64,000 bases of DNA from DATARH01 sp963712835 (GCA_963712835.1 CAVQJJ010000014.1:115275-179274); one strand, 5' to 3'. Counted from the first letter of the stretch, positions 15,914-25,663 are shown. A program made the numbers and translations. Notes: a model not told the origin generated them from the letters alone.

Positions 15914-17963
15914 TAGCGGCGCTCCGGCCGAGATAGGCGCGGATCACTTCCTCGTCGCGCCGCACGACATCGGGTGTGCCTTCGGCGATCTTTTCGCCGT
16001 GGTCGAGCACGACGACATTGTCGGCAAGGCTCACCACGACATCGAGCTTGTGCTCGATGAGCACGATCGCCAACCCGTGCTCGTGCAGCGATTTGATCTG
16101 CTGGGCCAGCTCCAGCGTCTCGGCCGGGTTCATGCCCGCAGTGGGCTCGTCGAGCAGCAAGAGCTTTGGGCTTGAGGCGAGCGCGCGGGCGATCTCGACG
16201 CGGCGGCGATTGGCGTAGCTGAGGCTCGACACGACGTGATCGGCGCGCGGGATCAGCCGGTTGCCGAACAGCGACAGGATCTCGAGGCAATGCTCGCGCG
16301 CTTCCTTTTCCTCGCGCCGCGTGCCGGGCAGGCTTATCAACGCGCCGATGGGCCCGGTATGCAAGCGCGCATGCATGCCGATCATCACGTTTTCAAGCAC
16401 GGTCAGGTTGGGGAAGAGGCGGATGTTCTGAAAGGTGCGGGCCATGCCGCGCCCGAGCACGGCGTGCGGCGGCAACCCTTTGATCGGGTAACCGGCGAAA
16501 TGGACGGTGCCCGAATCGGCGGCGACTAGACCGGTAACGGTGTTGAACAGGGTCGATTTGCCCGAGCCGTTGGGCCCGATCACCGCGACCACCGAATGCG
16601 CCGGCACGCTGAGCCCGACCGAACGCAGCGCCACGAGGCCGCCGAACCGCACCGTCAAATCCTTGATGTCGAGCAGCGGATAGGGGCCGCGATAGGTCGC
16701 GTCGCCCAGGACGCGCAGCCGCTCAACCGGCGGCGGCGCGGCGAGTTCGACCTGCGCCGTCTGCTCGGTGAGGCTCAGCGCTTGAACCCGCCTCGTCGCC
16801 GGGATCAACCCCTCGCGGCGGTAGAGCATCATAAAGACGAGGATGAGCCCGAAGATCAGCTCGATCGACGAAACGAGCTCGACATGCTGCAGCCACTCGA
16901 CATGGATCAGCCGGCCGAGCGCGTGCAGCCATTGCGACAGATCTTCGAGGAACCACGATTGCAGGATCTGCAGGATCAGCGCGCCGAGCACCACGCCCCA
17001 CACGCTGCCCAGCCCGCCGAAGACGATCATCACCAGGATCATGACCGACACTGGGAACATGAACATTTCCGGCGTCGCGGTCTGCAATTTCGCGACGTAG
17101 AACGTGCCAGTCGCACCGGCAAAGGCGGCGCCGATGGCAAAGGCCAAGAGCTTATAGGTGACGCGGTTGATGCCCATCGCCGCGGCGGCGATCTCATCCT
17201 CGCGGATCGCCATCCAGGCGCGGCCGACCCGGGAGTATTTGAGCCGCGTGCTGGTGAAGATCAGCACCCCCACCATCGCCACGCCGACATAGTAGTAGGG
17301 CGTCGCGGCGATCCCGAAACTGTGACCGAAAAATTGCGGCGCGGCGACGCCGTTGAGGCCCATGGCGCCGTTTGTCACCGACGGCCAGTTGCGCACGACG
17401 ATCGGCACGATCTCGCCGAAGCCGAGCGTCACAATCGCCAGATAGTCGCCTTTGAGCCGCAGGGTCGGCGCGCCGAACAGCACGCCAAAAAATGCCGCAA
17501 ACGCCGCCGAGACCGGCAGCATCAGCCAGAACGAGACAGTGAAATGCACGAGGTCGCCGCTATCCTCGTGAACGCGTGCGACCAGATGCAGCCATTGGAA
17601 CGGCTCCCAAAAGCCGCTCCAGGCCGGCATGAACTGCGCCGACGCGAAGAAGCCGTAGGTATAGGCGCCGACCGCGAAAAATGCGGCGTAACCGAGGTCG
17701 AGCAACCCGGCAAAGCCCACGACGATATTGAGCCCCAGCGCCAGCGAGGCGAAGGCCAGCGCATTGGCGGCGGAGTCGATATCGGCGTCGTTGCGGTCGA
17801 TCAGCAGTGGGAAGACCAGCGCGACGGCGAAGACCAGCGCGGTTGCAACGGGCGGGCGCAGATGCAACGGGATCAGCTGGACCGGCGAGGCGCGACGCAA
17901 AAACCCGAATGCCTCTCCACCGATCGAGCCCTGGCGTATGGTGGCGGTATCGCGCTTTACCAT
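15906..17963 (-). CDS. Fused LivM permease - LivG ATPase of a branched-chain amino acid ABC transporter
   Basis: One 685-residue chain combines two subunits that are usually separate. Residues about 35-395 are a LivM-type permease with a split membrane domain (LGLNIVVGFAGLLDLGYAAF; AMGINRVTYKLLAFAIGAAF; FGGLGSVWGVVLGALILQIL). A linker of about 40 residues leads to the LivG ATPase (about 430-680): Walker A GPNGSGKST, LivG hallmark GMARTFQNIRLFPNLTV, Walker B LLLDEPTAGMNP and switch His in LIEHKLD. The signature region reads LSYANRRRVEIARAL, where most LivG proteins have LPYGxQRR. It works with LivH, LivF and the upstream binding protein. Confidence 0.92.
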   Translation of the reverse strand: MVKRDTATIRQGSIGGEAFGFLRRASPVQLIPLHLRPPVATALVFAVALVFPLLIDRNDADIDSAANALAFASLALGLNIVVGFAGLLDLGYAAFFAVGAYTYGFFASAQFMPAWSGFWEPFQWLHLVARVHEDSGDLVHFTVSFWLMLPVSAAFAAFFGVLFGAPTLRLKGDYLAIVTLGFGEIVPIVVRNWPSVTNGAMGLNGVAAPQFFGHSFGIAATPYYYVGVAMVGVLIFTSTRLKYSRVGRAWMAIREDEIAAAAMGINRVTYKLLAFAIGAAFAGATGTFYVAKLQTATPEMFMFPVSVMILVMIVFGGLGSVWGVVLGALILQILQSWFLEDLSQWLHALGRLIHVEWLQHVELVSSIELIFGLILVFMMLYRREGLIPATRRVQALSLTEQTAQVELAAPPPVERLRVLGDATYRGPYPLLDIKDLTVRFGGLVALRSVGLSVPAHSVVAVIGPNGSGKSTLFNTVTGLVAADSGTVHFAGYPIKGLPPHAVLGRGMARTFQNIRLFPNLTVLENVMIGMHARLHTGPIGALISLPGTRREEKEAREHCLEILSLFGNRLIPRADHVVSSLSYANRRRVEIARALASSPKLLLLDEPTAGMNPAETLELAQQIKSLHEHGLAIVLIEHKLDVVVSLADNVVVLDHGEKIAEGTPDVVRRDEEVIRAYLGRSAAIA

Positions 17964-17978
17964 TGCTGCGGTGGACGC

Positions 17979-18911
17979 TCAGGATTTGGTCGGGTTGGCG
18001 CGGCCCATCAGGCCGGATGGCGCAAAGACGAGCACCAGCACGAGAACCGAGAAGATGATGACATCGGTCCAGCGCACCGCAATCAGTTGCCCGCCGAGCG
18101 CCTCGATCAGCCCGATGATGATGCCGCCGACCATCGCCCCGGTGACGCTGCCGATGCCACCGAGCACCGCCGCCGTGAACGCCCTGAGCCCGGCGGTGTA
18201 GCCGATGATGAAGCTCGTGTAATTGTAGTAGAGGCCGAAGATCAGCGCCGCCGCCCCGGCCAAGGCGGAGCCGAGAAAGAAGGCCATCACCACCACCCGG
18301 TCGACATCGACCCCCATCATGCGCGCCGCCTCGGCGTCCTGCGCCGTCGCGCGCATCGCCTTGCCCAGCCGCGTCTTGTTGACGAACAGATGAAGCCCCG
18401 CCATCAGCACCAGCGAGATGCCCCAAATCAGCAACTCGCGCAGTTCGAGCACCGCGCCGCCGATCGGCCAGGAAATGCGGGGCATCGGGTTGGGGAAATT
18501 GAACGAGCCGGCGCCCTCGGTCAGCAGGATGATGTTGAACAGGATGTAAGAGACGCCGATCGTCGTGATCATCCCGACCGTACCGGGGATGCCGCGCAGC
18601 GGACGCAGCGCTAGGCGCTCGATCACGACGCCAATAACCCCCGCGAGAAACATCGTGACGACAAACGCAAAAATCATCACGCCGGCCAGGGTGAAGCCGG
18701 TCAGGATGTGGCTTTGCCCGGACAGGCCGCACAGCTCCAGCGTCATCATGCCAATGAACGAGCTGATCATGAACACGTTGAAATGCGCGATGTTGATGAG
18801 CTCGAGGATGCCGTATACGAGCGTGAAGCCAAGCGCCAGGAGCGCATACATCGCTCCCAGGCTCAGCCCGTTGATCAACTGCTGCAGGTAGACCGCTTCC
18901 CAGCCCATCAA
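17979..18911 (-). CDS. livH: Branched-chain amino acid ABC transporter permease LivH
   Basis: A 310-residue inner-membrane permease with about eight hydrophobic helices. LivH hallmarks are YLQQLINGLSLGAMYALLAL at the N-terminus, GILELINIAHFNVFMI, KAMRATAQDAEAARMMGVD (the coupling loop) and AAVLGGIGSVTGAMVGGIII. It starts as MMGWEAVYLQ and ends 15 bases before the LivM-LivG fusion. It pairs with the LivM half of that fusion to form the channel. Confidence 0.93.
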   Translation of the reverse strand: MMGWEAVYLQQLINGLSLGAMYALLALGFTLVYGILELINIAHFNVFMISSFIGMMTLELCGLSGQSHILTGFTLAGVMIFAFVVTMFLAGVIGVVIERLALRPLRGIPGTVGMITTIGVSYILFNIILLTEGAGSFNFPNPMPRISWPIGGAVLELRELLIWGISLVLMAGLHLFVNKTRLGKAMRATAQDAEAARMMGVDVDRVVVMAFFLGSALAGAAALIFGLYYNYTSFIIGYTAGLRAFTAAVLGGIGSVTGAMVGGIIIGLIEALGGQLIAVRWTDVIIFSVLVLVLVFAPSGLMGRANPTKS

Positions 18912-18995
18912 TCGCGTCCCGGCATGCGCCTTATACCGTCCTCTCCGCCGCTAGCAAGGAGGAGGCCAGGCAAGCCAGACACTGCTCGAACCGGA

Positions 18996-20231
18996 TCAAG
19001 CGGTCGCCGGCGCCACCCCGACATATTTGTATTGATGGAGCACGTCGTCGTCCGGGAATTTCGGGTCGTGGGTGATCTGAAAGACGCTGACGACGCGGCT
19101 GGTGATGTCGCCGTTCTTGTCGAAACTCACCGCGCCTTGCAGCGTTTTGGCCTGCAACTCCTGGATCGCGTCGCGTATTGCATTGCGCTCGACCGGCTTG
19201 CCCGACTTGGCGACGCGTTCGATCGCGTCGATGACGACGAGGGCGGCATCATAGGCGGTGATCGAGTAGTTCTCGGGCTGCTCGCCGTATTTGGCGGCGA
19301 AAGCCTTGACGAACGGCTCGGCATCCGGGTTCGCCAGCAGGTCGGGTGCTGCGATCGTCGCATAGAGGCCCTCGGACGCCGGGAAGCCGGCGCCCTTGAG
19401 GATTTCCGAGCCGTAGACGCCGTCGCCGCCCGCGCGGATGATCTTCGGCATGATGTCGTAGGATTGCTTCACCACCTTGACGCCGGCTTGGGCGACGCCG
19501 CCGTAATAGAGCGCGTCGGGGTTCAGCGATTTGACCTTGGTCAGAATGGTCGTGTAGTCGGCTTCCTTGGGGTCGAGCTGATCGTGCCCCATGACGTTGA
19601 CGCCGCGCTTTTTCGCCTGCGCCTCATAAGCGTTGGCGAGGCCGACGCCGTAGGCGCCGCTGTCGTCGAGGATGTACACCGATTTGATCTTCAACGTGTC
19701 GGCCATGTAATTGGCCATGTTGGGGCCCTGGAAGGCGTCGGTGGTGACAGTGCGGAAATAGATCGCCTTTCCGGCCGGCATATAGGTGCTGGCGAATTTA
19801 GGGTCGGTGATGTCGGGATTGGTCGAGCTGGGCGTGATCGTCGCCAAATTGCCCTGGCTGAGGATCGGCGCCATCGCCTTGCCGCTGCCGCTCATCTGCG
19901 GACCGATCGCGGCCACGAAGCTGTCGTCGGCGACCATCTTGCGAGCATTGGTGGCGGCCTGCGCCGGGTCGTACTGCCCGGCCGTCGCCGAGCCATCGTC
20001 GAACTGTATTACCTTGATCATGTAGCCGCCGGCGCCACCCTTGGCGTTGGCGTCGTCGAACGCCAGCATCGCGCCTTCCTTGATGAGCTGCGCATCGTGC
20101 GCGTCGGCGCCGGTGAACGGCAGGTTGATGCCGACGGTCACGGTCTTGTCGGCGGCGAAGGCGCGCATGGCGTAGGACCCCGCGAGCCCGGCGACCGGCA
20201 GCTGAACAAGCAAAGTGCGACGCGACAACAT
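18996..20231 (-). CDS. Branched-chain amino acid ABC transporter substrate-binding protein
   Basis: A 411-residue periplasmic type I binding protein. The signal peptide MLSRRTLLVQLPVAGLAGSY ends near AMRAFAAD and has a possible twin-arginine-like RR. The mature protein begins KTVTVGINLPFTGADAHDAQ and keeps the AAIGPQMSGSGKAMAPIL and TEFYYRTVTTDAFQG-like ligand-binding regions. ATG 20231 is preferred because GGGGGAG lies about 8 bases upstream. It is the first gene of the Liv operon on this strand, with an 80-base gap to livH. The ligand may be an amino acid, amide or aromatic acid; family membership alone does not decide. Confidence 0.88.
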   Translation of the reverse strand: MLSRRTLLVQLPVAGLAGSYAMRAFAADKTVTVGINLPFTGADAHDAQLIKEGAMLAFDDANAKGGAGGYMIKVIQFDDGSATAGQYDPAQAATNARKMVADDSFVAAIGPQMSGSGKAMAPILSQGNLATITPSSTNPDITDPKFASTYMPAGKAIYFRTVTTDAFQGPNMANYMADTLKIKSVYILDDSGAYGVGLANAYEAQAKKRGVNVMGHDQLDPKEADYTTILTKVKSLNPDALYYGGVAQAGVKVVKQSYDIMPKIIRAGGDGVYGSEILKGAGFPASEGLYATIAAPDLLANPDAEPFVKAFAAKYGEQPENYSITAYDAALVVIDAIERVAKSGKPVERNAIRDAIQELQAKTLQGAVSFDKNGDITSRVVSVFQITHDPKFPDDDVLHQYKYVGVAPATA

Positions 20232-20348
20232 GATGAAATCTCCCCCGTTCACTGGTGCTCCGCGGAAACGGCTGGCAAGTTTTGCGCCACCGGCGCAGCA
20301 ACGGCAAGAGCGATGAATCCGGCCAAACCGATTGGTTGGCGAACCGCC

Positions 20349-20969
20349 TCAGCCCGGCGGCTTCATCGCCACGTCAAGCATGACGTTGGGCAATATCTCG
20401 CGGATCACGCCGCGCAGCGTCGCCTCGTCCGAGGCGGTCGCCGCCGCCAGCAACCGGCGCGAACCGCGGCGTAGGATGCGCGCCGTGGCCTTGCCGTCGC
20501 GGTCGGGGCGGATCGTCGCGAAGGCGTCGGCCGGCTCGATCCGGCGCAGCACGCGCTTCAGCGCCGCGACGCCCTCTTTGGTCTCGACATTATGCGCCGC
20601 GGCCTCGGCCGTTTCCGGCTCGGCCTCCTCCTCGAGCGGCGCATCGATCGCCTCAACCGGACGGTGCCGCGCGAGCGATTGGTAAATCACCCGCCCGCCT
20701 TCCGTATCGATGCGCGATTGCAGTTCCCAGCTCTCGCCGCGCGCCGACAATTCGCTGATCAGCGCGAACATATCGTCGCAATCGGTTTCATGCGTGCAAG
20801 TAAGAAAGGCGAGCCGCCCGTCATGCTCGATGACGCGGTCGTCGTCTTCGAGAAAACCCAACTCGTTGAGCGCCATGTCGAGCGCGCGGCGCGACGCGAC
20901 CAGCAGCACCGTGACGTGCAGCCGCCGTGTATTTTCGGGCGCGTCGCCCTCACTGTCTTTTTCGGCCAT
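20349..20969 (-). CDS. Conserved hypothetical protein between Liv and rod-shape genes
   Basis: A 206-residue soluble protein without signal peptide or membrane helix. The N-terminal half (LHVTVLLVASRRALDMALNE, IEHDGRLAFLTCTHETDCDD) looks like an alpha/beta domain. A charged linker rich in Glu and Ala (about 110-125) leads to a C-terminal helical part (VAALKRVLRRIEPADAFATI and LLAAATASDEATLRGVIREI). It lies 23 bases after the rodA stop on the same strand and could be co-transcribed with the rod-shape genes. I do not recognise the family. Confidence 0.6.
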   Translation of the reverse strand: MAEKDSEGDAPENTRRLHVTVLLVASRRALDMALNELGFLEDDDRVIEHDGRLAFLTCTHETDCDDMFALISELSARGESWELQSRIDTEGGRVIYQSLARHRPVEAIDAPLEEEAEPETAEAAAHNVETKEGVAALKRVLRRIEPADAFATIRPDRDGKATARILRRGSRRLLAAATASDEATLRGVIREILPNVMLDVAMKPPG

Positions 20970-20992
20970 CGGCTGCTCCTCGACCGCCCGTT

Positions 20993-22147
20993 TTACACGA
21001 CTTGGCTCTCGCCGAGCCGGCTGATCCGCACATCGCGATGGATGCTGACATTCATCAAGAGGCCAAATCCCAGCATCACCGTGACCATTGCGCTGCCGCC
21101 ATAGGAAATCAGCGGCAGCGGCACGCCGACGACCGGAATCAGGCCGATCACCATCGCCGTATTGATAAACACGTAAAGGAAAAAATTAGTCACGAGTCCT
21201 AGCCCGAGAATCCGCCCGAACTGATTGCGACTGCGCAAAGCGATGGTGAACCCGTAGGCGATGACCAGCGCGTACAGCGCGAGCAGCACCAGCCCGCCGA
21301 TCAGACCAAATTCTTCGGCGATCATGGTGAAGATGAAATCGGTCTGGCGCTCGGGCAGAAAGGCGAGGTGTGTCTGGGTGCCGAGCATGAACCCCTTGCC
21401 GAAGATCCCGCCGGAGCCGAGCGCGATCTTCGACTGCAGGATGTGGTAGCCCGCCCCGAGCGGGTCTGAATCGGGCGACAGGAACGTGGTGAGCCGCGCC
21501 CTCTGGTAGTCGCGCAGCATCGACCAGACGAGCGGCGCGGCGCCCGCGGCGGCGGCGGCGGCCGCGCCGAACAGCCATAATCGGACTCCGGCGAGGTAAA
21601 ACACGATAGCGCCGCTCGCGAGCAGCATCATCGCCGTTCCGAGATCGGGCTGCTTCAGCACCAGCGCGACTGGCACCATGATCATGCCGACCGGCGCCAG
21701 CAGATGTGTGACCCGCCCGGCGCTCTCTGCCGGAAGGGTATGGAAATACCGGGCGAGCGCGATGATCAGCGCGATCTTCATGACCTCCGAAGGCTGCAAC
21801 TGGATGAAGCCGAGATCGATCCAGCGCTGTGCGCCCATGCCGACAAAGCCACGCACGTCGACTGCCACCACCAGCGCCAGCGCGAGCCCGTAGATCCAAT
21901 AGGCGATGCGGTACCAGTAGCGGATGTCGATCAACGCCGCCGCGAGCATCGGAATAAAGGCAACCACGAAGCGCGCCATCTGTTTCGACGCCCAGGGCTG
22001 CCAATTGCCGTTGGCCGCCGAGTAGAGCATCGCGAAGCCGATCGCGGACAGCGCGCAAAGCAGCAGGATCAAGCCCCAGCTGATGCCGCGCAGCCGGTCG
22101 GAAAAGGTCAGCTCGCGATGGCCGATGTGGGGGGAGAAGCTGGCCAT
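20993..22147 (-). CDS. rodA: Rod shape-determining protein RodA (SEDS glycosyltransferase)
   Basis: A 384-residue polytopic membrane protein of the SEDS family that polymerises peptidoglycan strands during side-wall elongation with PBP2. Signature segments are GFVGMGAQRWIDLGFIQLQP, SEVMKIALIIALARYF, LVLKQPDLGTAMMLL, GFMLGTQTHLAFLPERQTDF and the C-terminal GVPLPLISYGGSAMVTVM. The ATG at 22147 (MASFSPHIGHRELTFSDR) is four bases after the mrdA stop. A longer upstream in-frame stretch overlaps mrdA and is an artefact. Confidence 0.95.
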   Translation of the reverse strand: MASFSPHIGHRELTFSDRLRGISWGLILLLCALSAIGFAMLYSAANGNWQPWASKQMARFVVAFIPMLAAALIDIRYWYRIAYWIYGLALALVVAVDVRGFVGMGAQRWIDLGFIQLQPSEVMKIALIIALARYFHTLPAESAGRVTHLLAPVGMIMVPVALVLKQPDLGTAMMLLASGAIVFYLAGVRLWLFGAAAAAAAGAAPLVWSMLRDYQRARLTTFLSPDSDPLGAGYHILQSKIALGSGGIFGKGFMLGTQTHLAFLPERQTDFIFTMIAEEFGLIGGLVLLALYALVIAYGFTIALRSRNQFGRILGLGLVTNFFLYVFINTAMVIGLIPVVGVPLPLISYGGSAMVTVMLGFGLLMNVSIHRDVRISRLGESQVV

Positions 22148-22151
22148 GCGC

Positions 22152-24080
22152 CTATCCGGGAGGCGTGCGCGCGTTATTCTCCGGCAGCGGCGGCGCTGCC
22201 GGCGGGGCGACCTGCGCGATCGAATCCGGCTGGGGCACGTGCCGCGCCGGGTCGCGCTTTTGCACCTCGAGCAGAACGTCGCGAACGATCGGCGCCGCGA
22301 CTTCCGAGCCGCCGCCGCCCTCGACGCCGCCATGCTCGACAACGACCGCACAGACGTAGCGCGGCGCGCCGACCGGCGCGAAGCCGACAAAGAGCGCGTG
22401 ATCACGATCCTTCCACGGAACGTCGGACTCCTTGGTCAATCCGTGATCGCGCTCATACTGGGTGATGTGGCGCACTTGCGACGTGCCCGATTTGCCACCC
22501 ATCGCAAAGGCAGGGTCGGTGATCCGCGCCGAATAGGCGGTGCCGCCCTGCTCGTTGACGACTGCGGTCATGCCTTCGAGCACCACCGCCAACGCATGAG
22601 GGCTCAGGCCCATCATCGCGAAATCCGGCGGCCGGCGATCGCCGCCGGGCGGTAGCTGCGCGCTGCGCATCAGATGCGGCACGATCTTGCGCGAGGTCAC
22701 GAGGCGTGCGGCCATCGTCGCGACCTGCAGCGGGGTCGCCAGCACCGAGCCTTGGCCGATGCCGGTGTTGAGCGTCTCGCCCGGCTGCCACGCGACGCCG
22801 GTCGTCGCCAGTTTCCAATCGCGGTCGGGGATGAGTCCGGCGCGCTCGCCGTTGACGTCGAGCCCGAGCTGGTCGCCGAACCCGAAACGGCGCGCCATCG
22901 AGGCGATGTGGTCGATGCCGGTGCGGCGCGCCGTCTCGTAGAAGAAGACGTCGCAAGACATTTTGATCGCGTCGCGCAGGCGCAGCGTGCCGTGCCCGCC
23001 GTGCCGCCAGCAGTGGAAGGTCGCGTCCCCCAGTTCGAGATAGCCGGGGCAGGTGATCTGGGTGTCCGGCGTGATCGCGCCGCTTTCGAGCGCCGCCAAG
23101 GCCACCACCGGCTTGAAGGTCGAACCCGGCGGGTACAGCCCACCGATAGCCTTGTTGGACAGCGGATTGCGCGGATCGGTCGAAAGCTGCTGCCACTCCG
23201 CCGGGGTGAGGCCGGTGGAGAACAGCATCGGGTCGTAACTCGGGCTCGATACCAGCGCCAGCACGTCGCCGGTCACCGCGTCGAGCAGCACGCAGGAAAC
23301 GCTCTGCTCGCTGCTGACGCGCTTCATCGCGAAATCCTGCATCGCGGCGTCGATCGCGATGACGACATCCTGCCCAGGTTGCCCGTCGTTGCGCGCGATC
23401 TCGCGCACCACGCGGCCATAGGCGTTGACCTCGACTTGGCTGGTGCCGGCGGTGCCGCGCAGTTTCAGGTCTTCCGCCTTCTCCACTCCGGCCTTACCGA
23501 TGCGGAAATCGGGCAGTTCGAGCAACGGGTCGCCGTTGAGATCCTTTTCCGAGACCGCCGCGACATAACCGATGACATGCGCCGCCGTCTGAGCGAACGG
23601 GTAGAAACGTAACAGGCCCTGCTCGATCGAGACCCCCGGCAGCTCGGGGATCGCCACCTCGATGCGCGCCATCTCGTCCCAGTCGAGGTTGGAGCGGACG
23701 ACGACCGGAATGAAAGTATGCTGCCGCTTGGCGTCGCGCAGCGCCTTGCGGCGGTCGGCGTCGCTAACGTCGATCAGCGTACCGATCGCATTGATCGTCG
23801 CTTCGATGTCGGCGGTCTGCTCCGGCACAACGACGACGCGATAGTTCTGCCGGTTGTCGGCCAGCTCGATGCCAAAGCGGTCAAGGATCTTGCCGCGCGG
23901 CGGGACGACCAGCCGCAGATTGATGCGGTTCTCATCGGCCATAACCCGGTAGCGGTCCCGTTCGAGGACCTGCAGCTGATAGAGGCGCCCGACCAGCGCG
24001 CTGGTCAGCAGCACTTGGGTGCCGCCAAGGATGACCGCCCGGCGGGTCAGCAATTTTTGCTGCTGCGTGTCGCGTGGCAT
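22152..24080 (-). CDS. mrdA: Penicillin-binding protein 2 (peptidoglycan transpeptidase)
   Basis: A 642-residue class B PBP of the elongation complex. After one N-terminal membrane helix (ILGGTQVLLTSALVGRLYQL) comes the pedestal domain, then the transpeptidase domain with the catalytic Ser in PPGSTFKP, the second motif SCD (MSCDVFFYE, in place of SxN) and KSGTSQ. ENRINLRLVVPPRGKILDR is the typical PBP2 N-terminal motif. The C-terminus is a Pro/Ala-rich tail of about 35 residues. It sits between mreD and rodA, with which it acts. Confidence 0.95.
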   Translation of the reverse strand: MPRDTQQQKLLTRRAVILGGTQVLLTSALVGRLYQLQVLERDRYRVMADENRINLRLVVPPRGKILDRFGIELADNRQNYRVVVVPEQTADIEATINAIGTLIDVSDADRRKALRDAKRQHTFIPVVVRSNLDWDEMARIEVAIPELPGVSIEQGLLRFYPFAQTAAHVIGYVAAVSEKDLNGDPLLELPDFRIGKAGVEKAEDLKLRGTAGTSQVEVNAYGRVVREIARNDGQPGQDVVIAIDAAMQDFAMKRVSSEQSVSCVLLDAVTGDVLALVSSPSYDPMLFSTGLTPAEWQQLSTDPRNPLSNKAIGGLYPPGSTFKPVVALAALESGAITPDTQITCPGYLELGDATFHCWRHGGHGTLRLRDAIKMSCDVFFYETARRTGIDHIASMARRFGFGDQLGLDVNGERAGLIPDRDWKLATTGVAWQPGETLNTGIGQGSVLATPLQVATMAARLVTSRKIVPHLMRSAQLPPGGDRRPPDFAMMGLSPHALAVVLEGMTAVVNEQGGTAYSARITDPAFAMGGKSGTSQVRHITQYERDHGLTKESDVPWKDRDHALFVGFAPVGAPRYVCAVVVEHGGVEGGGGSEVAAPIVRDVLLEVQKRDPARHVPQPDSIAQVAPPAAPPLPENNARTPPG

Positions 24081-24105
24081 CGCCGCTCCGGCTAAGCCTG
24101 ACCGG

Positions 24106-24636
24106 TCAGCCGGCGCCCATGACGGCGCGTTGCGCCCGTCCCAGCATGAAGGAGGCGAGTGGGAACACCGCGATGGTCAGTGCGGCCCGGATCACCGCGT
24201 TGCGGAAGTCGAACAGGCTCAGGTCGAGTACGCAATGAAGCCCCCACAGCCCAAGCATCGCAGCCGCAGCCAACAAGGTAAAGCCGGTCCACACGAAGGG
24301 GAAGTTGCGGTTGATGAAATAGCGGCGGTGATTCAGCACCGCGACGCGCGTCAGCAGCAATAACAGCGCATTGACCCCGATCGGCGACCCAGCAAGCAGG
24401 TCCTCGGCGAGGCCGATGCCGAACAGCGCCGCGGGCGGCAACAGATCGGGGCGATAGATTGTCCAATGATAGGCCGCCATCAACGTAAAGACCGGGGTGA
24501 GCGCAGCATAGCCCGGGATCGGCACCGGCAGCACCGAGATCACCGCGGCTAGAAGCGTCGTCGCCGCCGGCAATAGTCGTGCCGCGCCGCTATTGACGCG
24601 CGGCAGCGCCGGTATGGTGAAAACCTTGAGCGCCAT
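24106..24636 (-). CDS. mreD: Rod shape-determining protein MreD
   Basis: A 176-residue membrane protein with about five hydrophobic helices. It has the MreD pattern of small elongasome membrane proteins: AYHWTIYRPDLLPPAALFGI, then GLAEDLLAGSPIGVNALLLL and a basic loop NHRRYFINRNFPFVWTGF. It is encoded 6 bases after mreC and 25 bases before mrdA. The protein links MreC and the SEDS-PBP pair to MreB filaments. Confidence 0.9.
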   Translation of the reverse strand: MALKVFTIPALPRVNSGAARLLPAATTLLAAVISVLPVPIPGYAALTPVFTLMAAYHWTIYRPDLLPPAALFGIGLAEDLLAGSPIGVNALLLLLTRVAVLNHRRYFINRNFPFVWTGFTLLAAAAMLGLWGLHCVLDLSLFDFRNAVIRAALTIAVFPLASFMLGRAQRAVMGAG

Positions 24637-24642
24637 CGCCGC

Positions 24643-25534
24643 TTAGCGGGAAACCCCTTCGACTTCGTTCTTGGGCCGCCGGTTCGGCCGCCCCAACATC
24701 GGCAGCGGCTGGGGCAGAGAATTCGCCAGCCCGTAGTCGACGATCATCACATAGCCGAGTTGGGACAATTCGACATAAGGTTCGATCCGCGGCCCGCCAG
24801 GGTCGACGGCCGACACCTCGCCGATCGGCAGGCCCGGCGGAAACACCCCGCCTTCGCCCGAAGTCACCACCCTGTCGCCGACCTTCACCGCATCCTGCGA
24901 CGGCACGTAAAGGAGGCGCGGCCGCTCGGAATTGTCGCCCGCCAGCACCGCCGGGACGTGCGTCGCTTCGATCGTCACCGGGATGCGCGAGTTGAGGTCG
25001 GTGATCAGCAGCACCCGCGAAGCACGGTCGCCGACTTCGGTGAGCCGGCCGACGAGGCCTTCGCCGGTGATCGCGGCTTGGCCGCGCCCGACATGATCTT
25101 CGCTGCCGGCATTGATGAGGATCATGCGCACGAAAGCGCCGCCGGAATTGGCAATGACCCGCGCCGTCACGTACGAGACGGAGGTTTTCGGCACGGCCTT
25201 CAGCAGGCTGCGCAGCTGCCGGTTCTCGGCGTCGAGATTGAGCGCGGCTTGTTGCCAGTGCAGCAGCTTCTCGTTTTCGCCCTCGAGCCGGACGTTTTCC
25301 TGATAGGTGGTGACGGCCATTTTGACCCGGCCGACAGCGTTGCCAACGGCGTTGATCGGCTGCGCCATGGCGTTGAGCACCGGAGCGACGGTGTCAGTCA
25401 CCGAGGTGCGCAGCGAGTTCGAAAAGCAGCTGGTCGGCCTTCCCGAGCACAATGACCCCGCCGGAGACCAACACCAGGATCGGCAGCGTTGTCCGCTGAA
25501 TCGCTGCTCGCACTTGTGGAGAGAGGCGGATCAT
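24643..25534 (-). pseudogene. mreC: mreC, interrupted by a one-base frameshift
   Basis: MreC is the membrane-anchored periplasmic scaffold of the rod complex. Here the N-terminus (ATG 25534: MIRLSPQVRAAIQRTTLPIL and then LVLVSGGVIVLGKADQLLFE) carries the membrane helix. It continues in the wrong frame and stops after LAAHLGD. The rest of MreC is open in the next frame from SLRTSVTDTVAPVLNAMAQP to the end at 24643, about 257 residues, with coiled coil and beta domains intact. Removing one base at 25415-25417 joins LLFE to SLRTSVTD and gives a normal protein of 296 residues. A sequencing or assembly indel is the simplest cause, since neighbours mreB and mreD are intact. Confidence 0.85.
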
Positions 25535-25663
25535 CCTTTCCCCTTTAGTAAGCCGCCACTGGATCTGTCATGCCGCCGCGCGCCTTTCGAGGCAACACCG
25601 CCGCGTACGTCCGCATGGCTCCCCCGTTCGTCTCGCTTGCGGATGTCCCCGGATAAAAGACCG

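Noticed and set aside
20993..22405. An 86-residue N-terminal extension of RodA.
   Set aside because: It overlaps the 3' end of mrdA and is extremely Arg/Ser-rich, a shadow frame. The family start is MASFSPHIG.
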